The notes: generated by a model not told the origin, from the sequence alone. 64,000 nucleotides of DNA from AG25 sp035517615 (GCA_035517615.1 DATIYM010000065.1:1-64000); one strand, 5' to 3'; counted from the first letter of the stretch, positions 41,893 through 51,346 are shown. Translations and numbers: made by a program.

Positions 41893-42501
41893 ATGATTTC
41901 ACTCGCCTTGGCGGCAGCCCTGAGCGCCGCCGCCGTGCCCGCTCCGGCCCCTACCGACACGGGCCAGGTCCCCTACACCGCGGCGGACGTGCAATTCATG
42001 TCGGGCATGATCGTGCATCACGCCCAGGCGATTCTGATCGCCGGGTGGGCGCCGAGTCACGATGCCAGCGTGTCTCTCCGCAAGCTGTGTGAGCGCATCG
42101 TCGTAGGGCAGCGGGACGAGATCGCGACCATGCAGCGCTGGCTGCTCGAGCATCACGAAACCGTTCCCGCCGTCGACACGTTATACGACCCGATGCACGA
42201 GCACATGGCGGGAATGGATCACCCGATGCTCATGCCGGGAATGCTCACGGACCAGCAGCTCGCCGCGCTCAATGCGGCGCAGGGAGTGGAGTTCGATCGC
42301 CTGTTCCTGACCGACATGATTCAGCATCACCGCGGAGCGCTGACCATGGTCGACCAGCTGCTCAAGACGCCGGGCGCCGCGCAGGACGGCCGCGTGTTCC
42401 GGTTCGCGGCCGACGTGAACGTGGATCAAACAACCGAAATCGATCGCATGACCCAAATGCTGGCGGCGTTAACGCCCGCCACCGGAGGACACCGCCCGTG
42501 A
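41893..42501 (+). CDS. DUF305 family exported protein
   Basis: The 202-residue protein has a signal sequence (MISLALAAALSAAAVPAPA), then two DUF305 halves: DVQFMSGMIVHHAQAILIAG and FDRLFLTDMIQHHRGALTMV, with a His/Met-rich connection (MHEHMAGMDHPMLMPGM). The paired MI-HH motifs are the family hallmark and suggest metal, perhaps copper, binding. It starts nine bases after ald, and its end overlaps the LVIVD lipoprotein by GTGA-type overlap. Confidence 0.87.
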   Translation: MISLALAAALSAAAVPAPAPTDTGQVPYTAADVQFMSGMIVHHAQAILIAGWAPSHDASVSLRKLCERIVVGQRDEIATMQRWLLEHHETVPAVDTLYDPMHEHMAGMDHPMLMPGMLTDQQLAALNAAQGVEFDRLFLTDMIQHHRGALTMVDQLLKTPGAAQDGRVFRFAADVNVDQTTEIDRMTQMLAALTPATGGHRP

Positions 42502-44504
42502 GCGCTCGCTCGATGTCGATTGTCCTGGCCGGCCTCGCGGCCGCCGGGTGTGCCTCGAGGAAGTCCTCGAAGCTCGCCACACCCGCTCCCGCGCCCAGCC
42601 CGGCGGCGCAGCCGGCGAGCCACGATCCCCGCATCGGGCTCAAGCCCGGGTGGATGGACGCGGGCCAGGCGACCTGGAACATGCGTCTCGTCTCGACCAC
42701 ACCGCCCTCCAAAGACTTCGTCCCGACCGAACCCGGCGATTTCGCCTTCATCAACTCCGACTTGTCGTTCACCGGGCCATACGTCATCCAGGGCAACTTC
42801 TCGGGTTACCAGGTGTGGGACATCTCGAATCCCGCGCACCCCACCCTGCACACTTCCTACGTGTGTCCCGGATCGCAGAGCGACGTATCCGCATACCGCA
42901 CCCTGATGTTCGTCTCGGGCGAAGCCCTGAACGGCCGAACCGACTGCGGCACGCAGGGCGTTCCCGACACGGTGAGCGCGGTGCGGCTGCGCGGGCTGCG
43001 GATTTTCGATATCACCGACATCGCTCATCCGCGCTACATCACGAACGTGCAGACCTGCCGTGGATCGCACACGCACACGGTCGTCACGGACCCAAAGGAC
43101 TCGACCACCGTCTACGTCTACATCTCCGGCACGGCGCCGGTCCGCTCACCCAACGAGCTGGCGGGTTGTTCCGCGGCGTCCCCGGATCAGGACCCCAATT
43201 CCGCGCTGTTCCGGATCGAGGTCATTCAGATCCCGCTCGCGGCGCCTGAGCGTGCCAAGATCGTGAGCTCGCCGCGCATCTTCGCCGGCCTGACCGAGCC
43301 GGCGCAGCACGGCGAGAGCCCGGAAGACATCGCCGAGGCGGCGAAAACGGCCGCCGACGCCCGGGCCAAGGGGGCGTTCACAGCCAAGATTCACGGCCTC
43401 GATTTCGTGCTGCCCCCGCAATTCGTCGAGGCACGGCTGGACAGCATCGTGCGCGCCCGCGGCGGTACGGGCGCACCGACCGCGGCCGACAGCGCGACGT
43501 TCCGCAACGCGGCACAGGGCATCGTCGACAACATCGTGAATCCGCCTCCGGGACCGAACGGCGTCCGGCCGGGCCCCACGCAGTGCCACGATATCACGGT
43601 CTATCCCGCGATCGGGTATGCCGCCGGCGCGTGCGCGGGCTACGGTTTGCTGCTCGACATTCATGACGTGGCGCATCCGCGCCGCGTGGCTGCGGTGGCA
43701 GACTCGAATTTCTCGTTCTGGCACTCGGCCACGTTCGACAATGACGGCACGAAGATCCTGTTCTCCGACGAATGGGGCGGTGGGTTGCAGCCACGCTGCC
43801 GCGCCACGGACAAGCCCGAATGGGGCGCCGATGCGATTTTCACGCGCCAGGACACGGCGCTCAGGTTCCAGAGCTATTACAAGCTGCCGGTCGCCCAGAC
43901 GCAGTTCGAGAATTGCGTGGCGCACAACGGCTCGCTCATCCCCGTCCCCGGACGGGACATCATGGCGCAGGGCTGGTATCAGGGCGGGATCTCGGTGTTC
44001 GACTGGACGGATCCCGCGCACCCGCGCGAGATCGCGTTCTTCGATCGCGGCCCGATGGACACTACCAAGCTCGTGGGCGCGGGCTCCTGGTCGGCCTACT
44101 GGTATAACGGCTACATCGTCAGCTCGGAAATCGCGCGCGGGCTCGACGTGCTCGAGCTCAGTGCGAGCCCGCTGTTGTCACAGAACGAGATCGACGCGGC
44201 GAAGCTCGTGCATGTGGACTTCGAGAATGTGCAGGACCAGCAGAAACTCGTGTGGCCGGCCGTTGCCGTGGTCGCCCGGGCATACCTCGATCAGCTCGAG
44301 CGCTCGAACGGCCTGAGCGGCGCCGAGCTGAGCGCCACGCGCACGGAGTTGGACAAGGCCGACAAGCTCAACGGCTCGCCGCGCGCCGACGCCCTGTCGG
44401 CCCTCGCGACTCGCCTGGAAAAGGATGCGCCGGGATCGGGGGACCGGGACAGAGTCGAGAAGCTGGTGGCAACGGTGAAGGGAATGGCGGGCGCGGAGCA
44501 CTGA
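42498..44504 (+). CDS. LVIVD-repeat lipoprotein
   Basis: From GTG 42498 the protein has 668 residues with a lipobox (IVLAGLAAAGC). Repeats of LVIVD type appear as YQVWDISNPAHPTLHTSYV, LRIFDITDIAHPRYITNVQ, LLLDIHDVAHPRRVAAVAD and ISVFDWTDPAHPREIAFFD, which build a surface beta-propeller. Between them are SDEWGGGLQPRCR and NGSLIPVPGRDIMAQGWYQG. The C-terminal ~110 residues form helices. It follows the DUF305 gene with an overlap; the two families are often neighbours. Function unknown. Confidence 0.85.
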   Translation: MSARSMSIVLAGLAAAGCASRKSSKLATPAPAPSPAAQPASHDPRIGLKPGWMDAGQATWNMRLVSTTPPSKDFVPTEPGDFAFINSDLSFTGPYVIQGNFSGYQVWDISNPAHPTLHTSYVCPGSQSDVSAYRTLMFVSGEALNGRTDCGTQGVPDTVSAVRLRGLRIFDITDIAHPRYITNVQTCRGSHTHTVVTDPKDSTTVYVYISGTAPVRSPNELAGCSAASPDQDPNSALFRIEVIQIPLAAPERAKIVSSPRIFAGLTEPAQHGESPEDIAEAAKTAADARAKGAFTAKIHGLDFVLPPQFVEARLDSIVRARGGTGAPTAADSATFRNAAQGIVDNIVNPPPGPNGVRPGPTQCHDITVYPAIGYAAGACAGYGLLLDIHDVAHPRRVAAVADSNFSFWHSATFDNDGTKILFSDEWGGGLQPRCRATDKPEWGADAIFTRQDTALRFQSYYKLPVAQTQFENCVAHNGSLIPVPGRDIMAQGWYQGGISVFDWTDPAHPREIAFFDRGPMDTTKLVGAGSWSAYWYNGYIVSSEIARGLDVLELSASPLLSQNEIDAAKLVHVDFENVQDQQKLVWPAVAVVARAYLDQLERSNGLSGAELSATRTELDKADKLNGSPRADALSALATRLEKDAPGSGDRDRVEKLVATVKGMAGAEH

Positions 44505-44935
44505 CGAACGCGGAAGGCGGAGCGCGGCCCGCGGTCGGCCAACGCGCCACCCGCACCCTCGCGCTCACAGCCGAGCACGTGAAGACGTACGCCGAGCTCA
44601 CGGGCGATTACAACCCGCTCCATTTCGACGAATCATTCGCGGCCGACACCAAGTTCGGTCGGCTCGTGGTTCAGGGGGGCTTGACCACCGGGCTGCTGCA
44701 TGCGGTGGTGGCGATGGATCTTCCCGGCCCCGGGAGCGTGTTCCTGAGTCAGAACTGGCGCTTCACGGCGCCGGTGTTCATCGGCGATACGATCAGCGCT
44801 GAGGTCGAAGTGTTGAGCGTGCACGCCACAAAACCGGTCACCCAGCTCGGAGTCAAAGTCAGGCGTCAGAACGGCGAAGTGGTCCTGGAAGGCGAGGCGT
44901 GGTGCTACACGCTCGGACCGGCGAAATCATCCTAA
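44501..44935 (+). CDS. MaoC-like (R)-hydratase family protein, apparent CTG start
   Basis: The frame LTNAEGGARPAVGQRATRTL followed by ALTAEHVKTYAELTGDYNPLHFDESFA is the standard N-terminal half of MaoC-type hydratases, with the catalytic DxNPLHxD motif; GGLTTGLLHAVVAMDLPGPG follows. The full domain can start only at CTG 44501, overlapping the upstream stop as CTGA; the first standard start, GTG 44579, would remove the conserved beginning. It probably hydrates trans-2-enoyl-CoA, giving 144 residues. Confidence 0.82.
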   Translation: MTNAEGGARPAVGQRATRTLALTAEHVKTYAELTGDYNPLHFDESFAADTKFGRLVVQGGLTTGLLHAVVAMDLPGPGSVFLSQNWRFTAPVFIGDTISAEVEVLSVHATKPVTQLGVKVRRQNGEVVLEGEAWCYTLGPAKSS

Positions 44936-44948
44936 CAGCGAGGCTGCC

Positions 44949-45446
44949 GTGGCACTGCGCGATGCGCTGCTCCCGGAATTTGACCAGGAAATGGAGACCA
45001 CCCGCAAGCTCCTCGAGCGCGTACCGAGTGACCAAGGCGAATGGAAGCCGCACCCCAGATCGTTCTCGCTCGGCCATCTGGCACAGCTCATCTCGTGGAT
45101 GCCCGGATGGATGACGACCACGCTCCGGGAGACGTCGTTCGATTTCGGCTCCGCCACAGGCTATGGCCACGCGACGACCGACGCCCTGCTTGCCCTGTTC
45201 GATCGCAACGTGCAAGAAGCGCGCGCGGCGCTCGCGCACAGCTCGGATGCCGACCTTGCCGTGCCGTGGTCGCTCACGGTTCGCAGTGTCGCAATCCTCA
45301 ACCGCCCCCGCAGCGCAGCGATACGCCAGCATATCAATCATCTGATCCACCATCGCGGGCAACTGAGCGTGTACCTGCGCCTGCTCGATGTGCCGCTGCC
45401 TTCGATCTACGGACCGACCGCGGACGAACCCTGGGACCCGCGATGA
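44949..45446 (+). CDS. DinB family protein
   Basis: From GTG 44949 the protein has 165 residues: LRDALLPEFDQEMETTRKLL, FSLGHLAQLISWMPGWMTTT and the C-terminal HINHLIHHRGQLSVYLRLLD with metal-binding histidines. This is the DinB_2/DUF664 four-helix group of putative metal-dependent transferases. It is not closely similar to the cassette DinB at 9360-9824. It overlaps trmO by ATGA. Confidence 0.85.
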   Translation: MALRDALLPEFDQEMETTRKLLERVPSDQGEWKPHPRSFSLGHLAQLISWMPGWMTTTLRETSFDFGSATGYGHATTDALLALFDRNVQEARAALAHSSDADLAVPWSLTVRSVAILNRPRSAAIRQHINHLIHHRGQLSVYLRLLDVPLPSIYGPTADEPWDPR

Positions 45447-45886
45447 GCGCGACCATCGCGCTCGAGCCGATTGGCGTTGTGCGCTCTGCCCGGGACGATC
45501 CCGAACCCGACCGCTGGGGAGGGCCCGCGACCATCGAGCTCTGCGACCGGTTCGGCGAGGATGCGCTGCTCGGCATCGAGGAGTTTTCCCACGCGGAGAT
45601 CGTGTACTACTTTCACGCGGCGAGTCCGGACACCATCACCTACGGCGCGCGGCACCCGCGCGACAATCGCGCCTGGCCGCGCATCGGTATCTTTGCACAG
45701 CGGGGCAGCTCCCGACCCAACCTGATCGGGTGCACCATCGTGAAGATTGCCGGCCGCGAGGGCCGCGCCCTGCACGTGCTCGATTTGGATGCGATTGACG
45801 GCACCCCGGTGCTCGATATCAAGCCGTCATGCGGGAATTTCTGCCGCACAACCCCGTACGGCAGCCCGCCTGGTCACATGACGTGA
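45443..45886 (+). CDS. TrmO-like tRNA methyltransferase (TsaA/YaeB family)
   Basis: From ATG 45443 the protein has 147 residues: ALEPIGVVRSARDDPEPDRW, SHAEIVYYFHAASPDTITYG, NLIGCTIVKIAGREGRALHV and DAIDGTPVLDIKPSCGNF. These fit the single-domain UPF0066/TsaA family, whose E. coli member TrmO methylates N6-threonylcarbamoyladenosine in tRNA. The protein is short compared with TrmO, lacking its C-terminal domain, so the substrate may differ. It overlaps the DinB gene by ATGA. Confidence 0.85.
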   Translation: MSATIALEPIGVVRSARDDPEPDRWGGPATIELCDRFGEDALLGIEEFSHAEIVYYFHAASPDTITYGARHPRDNRAWPRIGIFAQRGSSRPNLIGCTIVKIAGREGRALHVLDLDAIDGTPVLDIKPSCGNFCRTTPYGSPPGHMT

Positions 45887-45932
45887 TGGCGCACTATTGG
45901 GACGTTCCCGAAACACCTGACAAGGAGGCCTC

Positions 45933-46535
45933 TTGAAGCCAATCCGGATCGTGACCGCTGGTCTCGCCGCCGTCGCCCTGACCACATCGCTGTACGCACA
46001 GCAGCGCGATACCTCACCGCCACGGGTTCCGCCCTCGATGCGCCATGATGGCATGGGTATGGGTGGCGGGATGGGCATGGGGATGGGCATGGAAGGCATG
46101 ATGGGACACATGGGCGAAATGATGCAGCCCATGATGCGCGTCATGGTCTCGAGTCCGGCTCATCTGATCATGCACCGTGAACCACTGGATCTCACCGATC
46201 AGCAGGTCCAGAAACTCACCGCATTGCGGAATGCGTCGCAAACCGCCGAACAGGCCGCACGGGACGACGCCGACAAACACGCGAAAGAGCTCGCCGATGT
46301 CCTGGCCAAACCCAATCCCGATACGAACCAGCTGAAGATGCATTTCAATGCCATGCAGGCCGCCATGGCCAAGGGGCATTGGGCCGCGCTCTCGGCCGCG
46401 GCGCAGGCACGCGCGATCCTCACCGAGACGCAGCGCGCACGCGTCGACGGCTGGGCCGATGCGATGGAGCAGATGATGCCGATGGGTCGTGGAATGCGTC
46501 CGGGCGGACCGCCCAACGATTCCACCAAACGCTGA
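45933..46535 (+). CDS. Exported Met-rich periplasmic protein (Spy/CpxP-like)
   Basis: TTG 45933 is preceded by a strong AAGGAGG at 45922-45928, which fixes this start. The 200-residue protein has a signal sequence (KPIRIVTAGLAAVALTTSLY to AQ), a Gly/Met repeat (GMGMGGGMGMGMGMEGMMGH), and a helical part with LDLTDQQVQKLTALRNASQT resembling the LTxxQ motif of Spy/CpxP. Met-rich tracts suggest copper or silver binding. Likely a periplasmic chaperone or metal sponge. It is convergent with the YceI gene. Confidence 0.78.
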   Translation: MKPIRIVTAGLAAVALTTSLYAQQRDTSPPRVPPSMRHDGMGMGGGMGMGMGMEGMMGHMGEMMQPMMRVMVSSPAHLIMHREPLDLTDQQVQKLTALRNASQTAEQAARDDADKHAKELADVLAKPNPDTNQLKMHFNAMQAAMAKGHWAALSAAAQARAILTETQRARVDGWADAMEQMMPMGRGMRPGGPPNDSTKR

Positions 46536-46601
46536 CAGGCTGCCAGGCGATCCGCCCGGATTGCCGGTGGTCAGGATGGGCCGCCGGGTATGCTCCGCGA
46601 G

Positions 46602-47189
46602 CTATCGGCTCGCCTGAAGCCGGACCGCGACAATCGAAAAGGTGATCGGGACCTCGTCTTTTACTCGCACGGTCCCGCCGCCGGCGCGAACGGGCGTGAT
46701 GCCGTAGTCAGTCTGCTTCACGCTGAATGCCCCATTCACCACGAGCGTGTCGGTCATCTGCTGCGCGGTGACGTCTACAGAAATCGGTCGCGTCGCGGCC
46801 GCGAGCGTAAACACTCCCGCGATACGAAACCCGTCTCTCGTCCGTGCCAGTGACTGGGAGCGAAACCGAATGTCGGGATTCCGATCCACCGCGAGCACAT
46901 CGCGTCGCATCACTTCGGTTACCTGGCGCCGCTCGGCCGTGTCATCGGGCGTGAGCACCTCGAGACTGCCCGACTCGACCGCGATGTCGACCCGTGAACG
47001 CGTGGGATCGGATGGCCAGTAGACCACCGTGCCGTGAACTGCCCGGGCGCGAATCCGATGCTCGTGGCCCGCGAAGCGGAACAGGCCGGACTTCCCGACC
47101 AGCGCCTCGAACCGGCTCGCCGGTGCGACCACATACACAATTGAATCGGGAGCGATTGCCACGAGAACAGCGGCGAGGAGCGCCAACAT
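46602..47189 (-). CDS. YceI family exported protein
   Basis: The 195-residue protein has an N-terminal hydrophobic sequence (MLALLAAVLVAIAPDSIV), then YceI features: FRFAGHEHRIRARAVHGTVV, RVDIAVESGSLEVLTPDD, DVLAVDRNPDIRFRSQSLAR and FTLAAATRPISVDVTA. YceI proteins are lipocalin-like barrels that bind polyisoprenoids or amphiphiles in the periplasm. It starts directly at the end of the upstream outer-membrane gene, so it is the last gene of the histidine-kinase operon. Confidence 0.85.
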   Translation of the reverse strand: MLALLAAVLVAIAPDSIVYVVAPASRFEALVGKSGLFRFAGHEHRIRARAVHGTVVYWPSDPTRSRVDIAVESGSLEVLTPDDTAERRQVTEVMRRDVLAVDRNPDIRFRSQSLARTRDGFRIAGVFTLAAATRPISVDVTAQQMTDTLVVNGAFSVKQTDYGITPVRAGGGTVRVKDEVPITFSIVAVRLQASR

Positions 47190-48284
47190 CTAATGCATTC
47201 TTTCCACCCACTCCCGGGGATCGAAATTGTAGGAAAGCTGGAACGCCAGGGCATATCCGTCGAGCAGAACCGAGCGGAGCGCGGGCGCGATGGACCACCA
47301 CTGCCAGCGGTAGCTGGCCTTCAATGTGGTGCTGCGATCAATCCTGAAGCCTGCACCAACTTCCGTGTTGTAGCCGTCAACCCTCTGCGCGACCCACTGG
47401 GTCGCCGAGACCGGCCTGATGAAGGGGTAGTCGTTGCGCTCAAATCGTACGGCGTTGAACAACCGCGCACTCCACGTCTGCTTGCCTTCCACGTAGTATG
47501 CAATCCCGTCGACCGGGCTCGTCTGGGTGGGTACGTCGTAGCTCGACAACCCAAGCTCGGCATGCATCTCGAAGTAGCCCAAACTGAATCTGGTATCAAA
47601 CGCGAGCACGCGTTGCTTGTAGGCCTGCCAGTCCGCCCCCGCAGGCAGCACGGGACCCAGCTCATCGTTCAGATATGGTCCCCACGTGAACGAGGTTCCC
47701 AGTCGCAGTTCGGGAATGGGCGTGATACCCGCGCCGAATACCGGGCGCAGTACGGGCGTGGGATCGGGCGAATAATCTTCGTGCGTTGCCGGAAGGCTCA
47801 TGGCGCCCGCGCGGTAATCGACACGCCACGCCGTGCCATTGAGCATGGCGCCCCAGGGGTACACGGTCGGATACCCATCCGGTTCACCGATTAATGGGTT
47901 GATCGTTGACAAGCGCCGATTCGCAAACGCCCCAAGTGGGGAGGGGAATTTGCCAATATCGATCACGGCGAAGCGCGCGGCGAGAATGCGCAGCATGAGC
48001 TGGTCGTACTCCCAGTCGGTTTCGCCGTCTTCGTTCGCTTTTCCCCCTTCGACTTCTCCCATGAACAGGAGCTCAATACGCTGCGCCTCGACGCCTGCAA
48101 GCAGCTGAACACGCCCCGCCGGCGCCGGATGCCCGTTGTTGCGGGCGGCCACCGTCGAGCCCGAATCGGTGGCCCAGAACTCACCGTCGGCGATTCCCTC
48201 GAGCGAGAGCCACTGCTGGCCAACCGCCGGGACCACGCCGCCGAACGCGAGGGCGACCCAAACGCAAACACACCGAAACCTCAC
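47190..48284 (-). CDS. Outer-membrane beta-barrel protein, unknown
   Basis: The 364-residue protein starts at GTG 48284, overlapping the kinase stop (GTGA). It has a signal sequence (RFRCVCVWVALAFGGVVPAV to GQ) and a series of amphipathic strands with aromatic belts, ending with ALAFQLSYNFDPREWVERMH. GKFPSPLGAFANRRLSTINP is a motif seen in porin-like proteins of Gemmatimonadota. It probably forms a channel. The paired YceI and kinase suggest a membrane-linked response. Confidence 0.75.
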   Translation of the reverse strand: MRFRCVCVWVALAFGGVVPAVGQQWLSLEGIADGEFWATDSGSTVAARNNGHPAPAGRVQLLAGVEAQRIELLFMGEVEGGKANEDGETDWEYDQLMLRILAARFAVIDIGKFPSPLGAFANRRLSTINPLIGEPDGYPTVYPWGAMLNGTAWRVDYRAGAMSLPATHEDYSPDPTPVLRPVFGAGITPIPELRLGTSFTWGPYLNDELGPVLPAGADWQAYKQRVLAFDTRFSLGYFEMHAELGLSSYDVPTQTSPVDGIAYYVEGKQTWSARLFNAVRFERNDYPFIRPVSATQWVAQRVDGYNTEVGAGFRIDRSTTLKASYRWQWWSIAPALRSVLLDGYALAFQLSYNFDPREWVERMH

Positions 48285-50635
48285 GACGCCGCTCCAGACC
48301 TGCGGGGGGGACGATCGAGGGTCTCGCGCACGCGATGCGCGAGCGCGGCGGGCGTGAACGGCTTTTCGAGCAGCTCGATATCGGGCCCAAGAATCCCGTG
48401 CTGCGTGACCGTACCGTCCGCGTACCCGGAGATGAAGAGCACGCGCAGGTCAGGCCGGGCTTCGGAGAGCCGCCGCGACAGTTCGCGCCCATTCGAGCCG
48501 GGCATGATCACGTCGGTGAGCAAGAGATCGATGTTCCCCTGGTGTCGTGCCGCGAGCTCGATAGCCTCGGACGGACGGCTCGCCACGAGTAGCACATAGC
48601 CGTGCCGCCTGAGCGAGCGGGCCGCGAGCGACCGCACGGCCTCTTCGTCTTCCACGAGCAGGATGGTTTCCCGCCCCAGGGCAGCATTCGCTTTTACCGC
48701 CTGGACGTCCGTGGTTTCGGTCACACTGGCCACGGGAGGCAGATAGATCCGGAACGTCGTTCCCTGCCCCGCTTCGCTTTCCACCGTGATGAACCCGCCC
48801 GACTGCTTCACGATCCCGTACACGGTGGACAGGCCGAGTCCGGTGCCCTTCCCGGCTTCTTTCGTGGTGAAGAATGGCTCGAAAATGCGTGCCTGGGTCG
48901 CGGCATCCATGCCGGTGCCCGTGTCGCTCACCGTCAGAAGCACCCAGGCTCCGGGTGCCATGACGGGGATGCGGCCGGGGTCATGCTCGCCCACTATTGT
49001 GTTGACAGTCACGATCGAGAGTCGGCCACCGTGCGGCATCGCGTCGCGCGAGTTCACGGCCAGGTTCATGAGCACCTGCTCGAGCTGCCCGGGATCCGCA
49101 AGCACGCGGGCGAGCGCCGGGTCCTTGGTGGTCGCGAGCTCGATGTCCTCACCAATCACGCGCCGCAGCATTTTCTCCACTCCGGCGACGACCACGTTCA
49201 GATCGAGCACCTTGGGCTGCATCACCTGCTTGCGGCTGAACGCGAGCAGCTGTTTGGTAAGCGTGGTCGCACGCATGGCCGCCTGCTGGACTTGCTCGAG
49301 ATCTTCCCGCAGCCGCCCGGTGGGCAGCTCGTCGAGGACCAGCTCGGTATAGCTGTGAATCACGGTCAGGATGTTGTTGAAGTCGTGCGCCACGCCGCCC
49401 GCGAGTGTGCCGATCGCCTCGAGTTTCTGCGACTGGCGCAGCTCCTGGTTGGCGCGCGACAGCTCCGCGGTGCGCTGCTCCAGCTCGCTATGCTCGCGCG
49501 CCAGCGATTCGATCAGGTGATTGTAGGAGGCGTTGAGCGTGCGGATTTCCGATGCCGCGGGACCCTCGTCGAACCGACGGGAATAATCGGTCGCCTGCGC
49601 TACGCCTTCCATGAACCCGACGAAGCGCGCCAGCGGGGCCGTGACCGAGCGTGCAATGAAAATCGCCCCGAGCACGGCTGCGGCGAGTGCCAGCATCCCG
49701 TACAGCACGAAGTTCAGCCGCAGCGCGTCGTTCAGCGGATCGAGCGCCGCTGACAGCGACCGCAGCAAATAGAGCGACACGGGCCCGCCGGCCGCGTCCG
49801 TGCCGAGCGCGAGCGAAGCGACGACGAACTCGCGGCCTCCCTCGCGCACCGTCCGTTGATTCGCGCCGCTCGCCACCAGTGCTCGGCCGAGCGCGCCTGA
49901 TTCCTGCTCCGCCAGCGTGGACGCGAGCACCGCATGCTTGTCGATCACGAGGATGTCGCCGCCCAGGTCCGTGCGCAGCCGTTCGAGCCGCCCGGCCAGC
50001 CCGTCCCCGAGAATGAGCGCGCCGATCGGGACGTCTTGCAGCACAATCGGAACGGCCGCGATCTGGAAGTACTCGTTCCCGATCCGCACGACCCCGAAAT
50101 TCGCGGAATCCGTGGGATGGGTGACATCGAGAGCACGGCGCACGATCGGAAGCGGCTCGAGCGGCAGTCCGATCTGCGCGCGAGCCGTACCGCGCACACT
50201 CGCACCCAGCACACGACCCCGCTCGTCGGTGATGACCAGGAGATCCTGGCCGAGCCCGGATGCGATCCGATCCACTTCCCGGCCAATCGTGCCAAGCAGA
50301 TCGGCCCGCGTGCGGCTCGTCGACGCCGATTCCATGCGGTAGGTCTCGATCGCGGCGTTGAGCGTGGGACTTTGCGTCAGGATGGCGGACGTCCAGACGA
50401 GCTGCTCGAAATTGTGTCGCTGCAGCGCGAGCACTTCCCGCTCCGCGCGTTCCAGCTCGCCCGCAAAGAACCGCTCGGTCGACCGCCGGATCCCCAGGCT
50501 CAGGACGACGAACGCGGCCGTGAGCACCGTTCCAATCAGGACCAGCTCGAGCAGCACGAGCTGCCAACCGATTTTGAGCCGCCGCACCGCATCGACCAAC
50601 CGTGTTCCGGCGACGGGGGCGGGGGCGGGGCTCAT
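48281..50635 (-). CDS. Hybrid sensor histidine kinase with C-terminal receiver
   Basis: The 784-residue protein has a first membrane segment (LVLLELVLIGTVLTAAFVVL), a large extracytoplasmic sensor (~50-300, CHASE4/dCache-like), a second segment (LRLNFVLYGMLALAAAVLGA), a HAMP region, coiled coil, HisKA with LAGGVAHDFNNILTVIHSYT (phosphorylated His), HATPase with NLAVNSRDAMPHGG, DTGTGMD and GLGLSTVYGIV, and a receiver (LLVEDEEAVRSL, LLLTDVIMPGSNG). It lies between the cupredoxin-like and outer-membrane genes with overlaps on both sides. No separate DNA-binding regulator is adjacent. Confidence 0.92.
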   Translation of the reverse strand: MSPAPAPVAGTRLVDAVRRLKIGWQLVLLELVLIGTVLTAAFVVLSLGIRRSTERFFAGELERAEREVLALQRHNFEQLVWTSAILTQSPTLNAAIETYRMESASTSRTRADLLGTIGREVDRIASGLGQDLLVITDERGRVLGASVRGTARAQIGLPLEPLPIVRRALDVTHPTDSANFGVVRIGNEYFQIAAVPIVLQDVPIGALILGDGLAGRLERLRTDLGGDILVIDKHAVLASTLAEQESGALGRALVASGANQRTVREGGREFVVASLALGTDAAGGPVSLYLLRSLSAALDPLNDALRLNFVLYGMLALAAAVLGAIFIARSVTAPLARFVGFMEGVAQATDYSRRFDEGPAASEIRTLNASYNHLIESLAREHSELEQRTAELSRANQELRQSQKLEAIGTLAGGVAHDFNNILTVIHSYTELVLDELPTGRLREDLEQVQQAAMRATTLTKQLLAFSRKQVMQPKVLDLNVVVAGVEKMLRRVIGEDIELATTKDPALARVLADPGQLEQVLMNLAVNSRDAMPHGGRLSIVTVNTIVGEHDPGRIPVMAPGAWVLLTVSDTGTGMDAATQARIFEPFFTTKEAGKGTGLGLSTVYGIVKQSGGFITVESEAGQGTTFRIYLPPVASVTETTDVQAVKANAALGRETILLVEDEEAVRSLAARSLRRHGYVLLVASRPSEAIELAARHQGNIDLLLTDVIMPGSNGRELSRRLSEARPDLRVLFISGYADGTVTQHGILGPDIELLEKPFTPAALAHRVRETLDRPPRRSGAAS

Positions 50636-51342
50636 CGGCCGCTCGAGTCCACCGGGATTGGGATGTTGAGATCGCGTCTGGTGGTCTCGCCGGCGACCAC
50701 GTGCACCGGGAGCACGATGGGTCGAACACGCTCGTGCCAGGCGGTCAGGCGATAGTCACCGGGAGGCACACCGGCAATCACATAGCGTCCGGAGTCGGGG
50801 ATGGCGAAAAACGGATTCTCGAGCACGAGCACGATGGCGCTCATGTCCGAGTGAATGTGGCAGAACACCTGCACGACGCCCGCCCGATCGAACACCACGG
50901 ATTTCGAAGTGCCCTCGGGATAACGCCCCAGGTCGAACGTTCGTGCCGAGGACAGCGAGAAGACGTTGTGAAACAGGGGATCCTGATTGGGAAACTCGAC
51001 GCGCGTGCCACGCACGACCGCGAGCACATGCGGTACGAAGGTTTCGTGCCGCTGGACGATCGCCGGTGCCCGGTCAGGCGAAAGCGGCAGCGCGACCAAG
51101 GGGGGCACAGAGTCGAGGTACAGCACCACGTTGCCAAGCTCGTTCACCGGGGGCGGGGTGATCACGGGCAGCGACCCCGGCCCGTACTCCCCGTACATGC
51201 GGATATGAGGTTTGCGCGAAGAGAGCGAGCGGGAGAGAACGACGGTGCCAGCAATGCTTCCCGTGGTGGCGTTGCTCTGCGCGATCGCGGGCGGAAGCAG
51301 CGACGCAAATGCCGCTCCGGTGACGCAGAGCGCGAACAGCAC
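50632..51342 (-). CDS. Cupredoxin-like/carboxypeptidase-regulatory exported protein
   Basis: From GTG 51342 the protein has 236 residues with a signal sequence (FALCVTGAAFASLLPPAIAQ). The middle shows VVRGTRVEFPNQDPLFHNVF and VVQVFCHIHSDMSAIVLVLE, a type-1 copper-like arrangement (His, Cys, His, Met), as in plastocyanin-like proteins of methylamine-utilisation type. The end, YVIAGVPPGDYRLTAWHERV, is a carboxypeptidase regulatory-like strand pattern. It may bind copper or serve as the kinase input. Its end overlaps the kinase start. Confidence 0.78.
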   Translation of the reverse strand: MLFALCVTGAAFASLLPPAIAQSNATTGSIAGTVVLSRSLSSRKPHIRMYGEYGPGSLPVITPPPVNELGNVVLYLDSVPPLVALPLSPDRAPAIVQRHETFVPHVLAVVRGTRVEFPNQDPLFHNVFSLSSARTFDLGRYPEGTSKSVVFDRAGVVQVFCHIHSDMSAIVLVLENPFFAIPDSGRYVIAGVPPGDYRLTAWHERVRPIVLPVHVVAGETTRRDLNIPIPVDSSGR

Positions 51343-51346
51343 GCGG

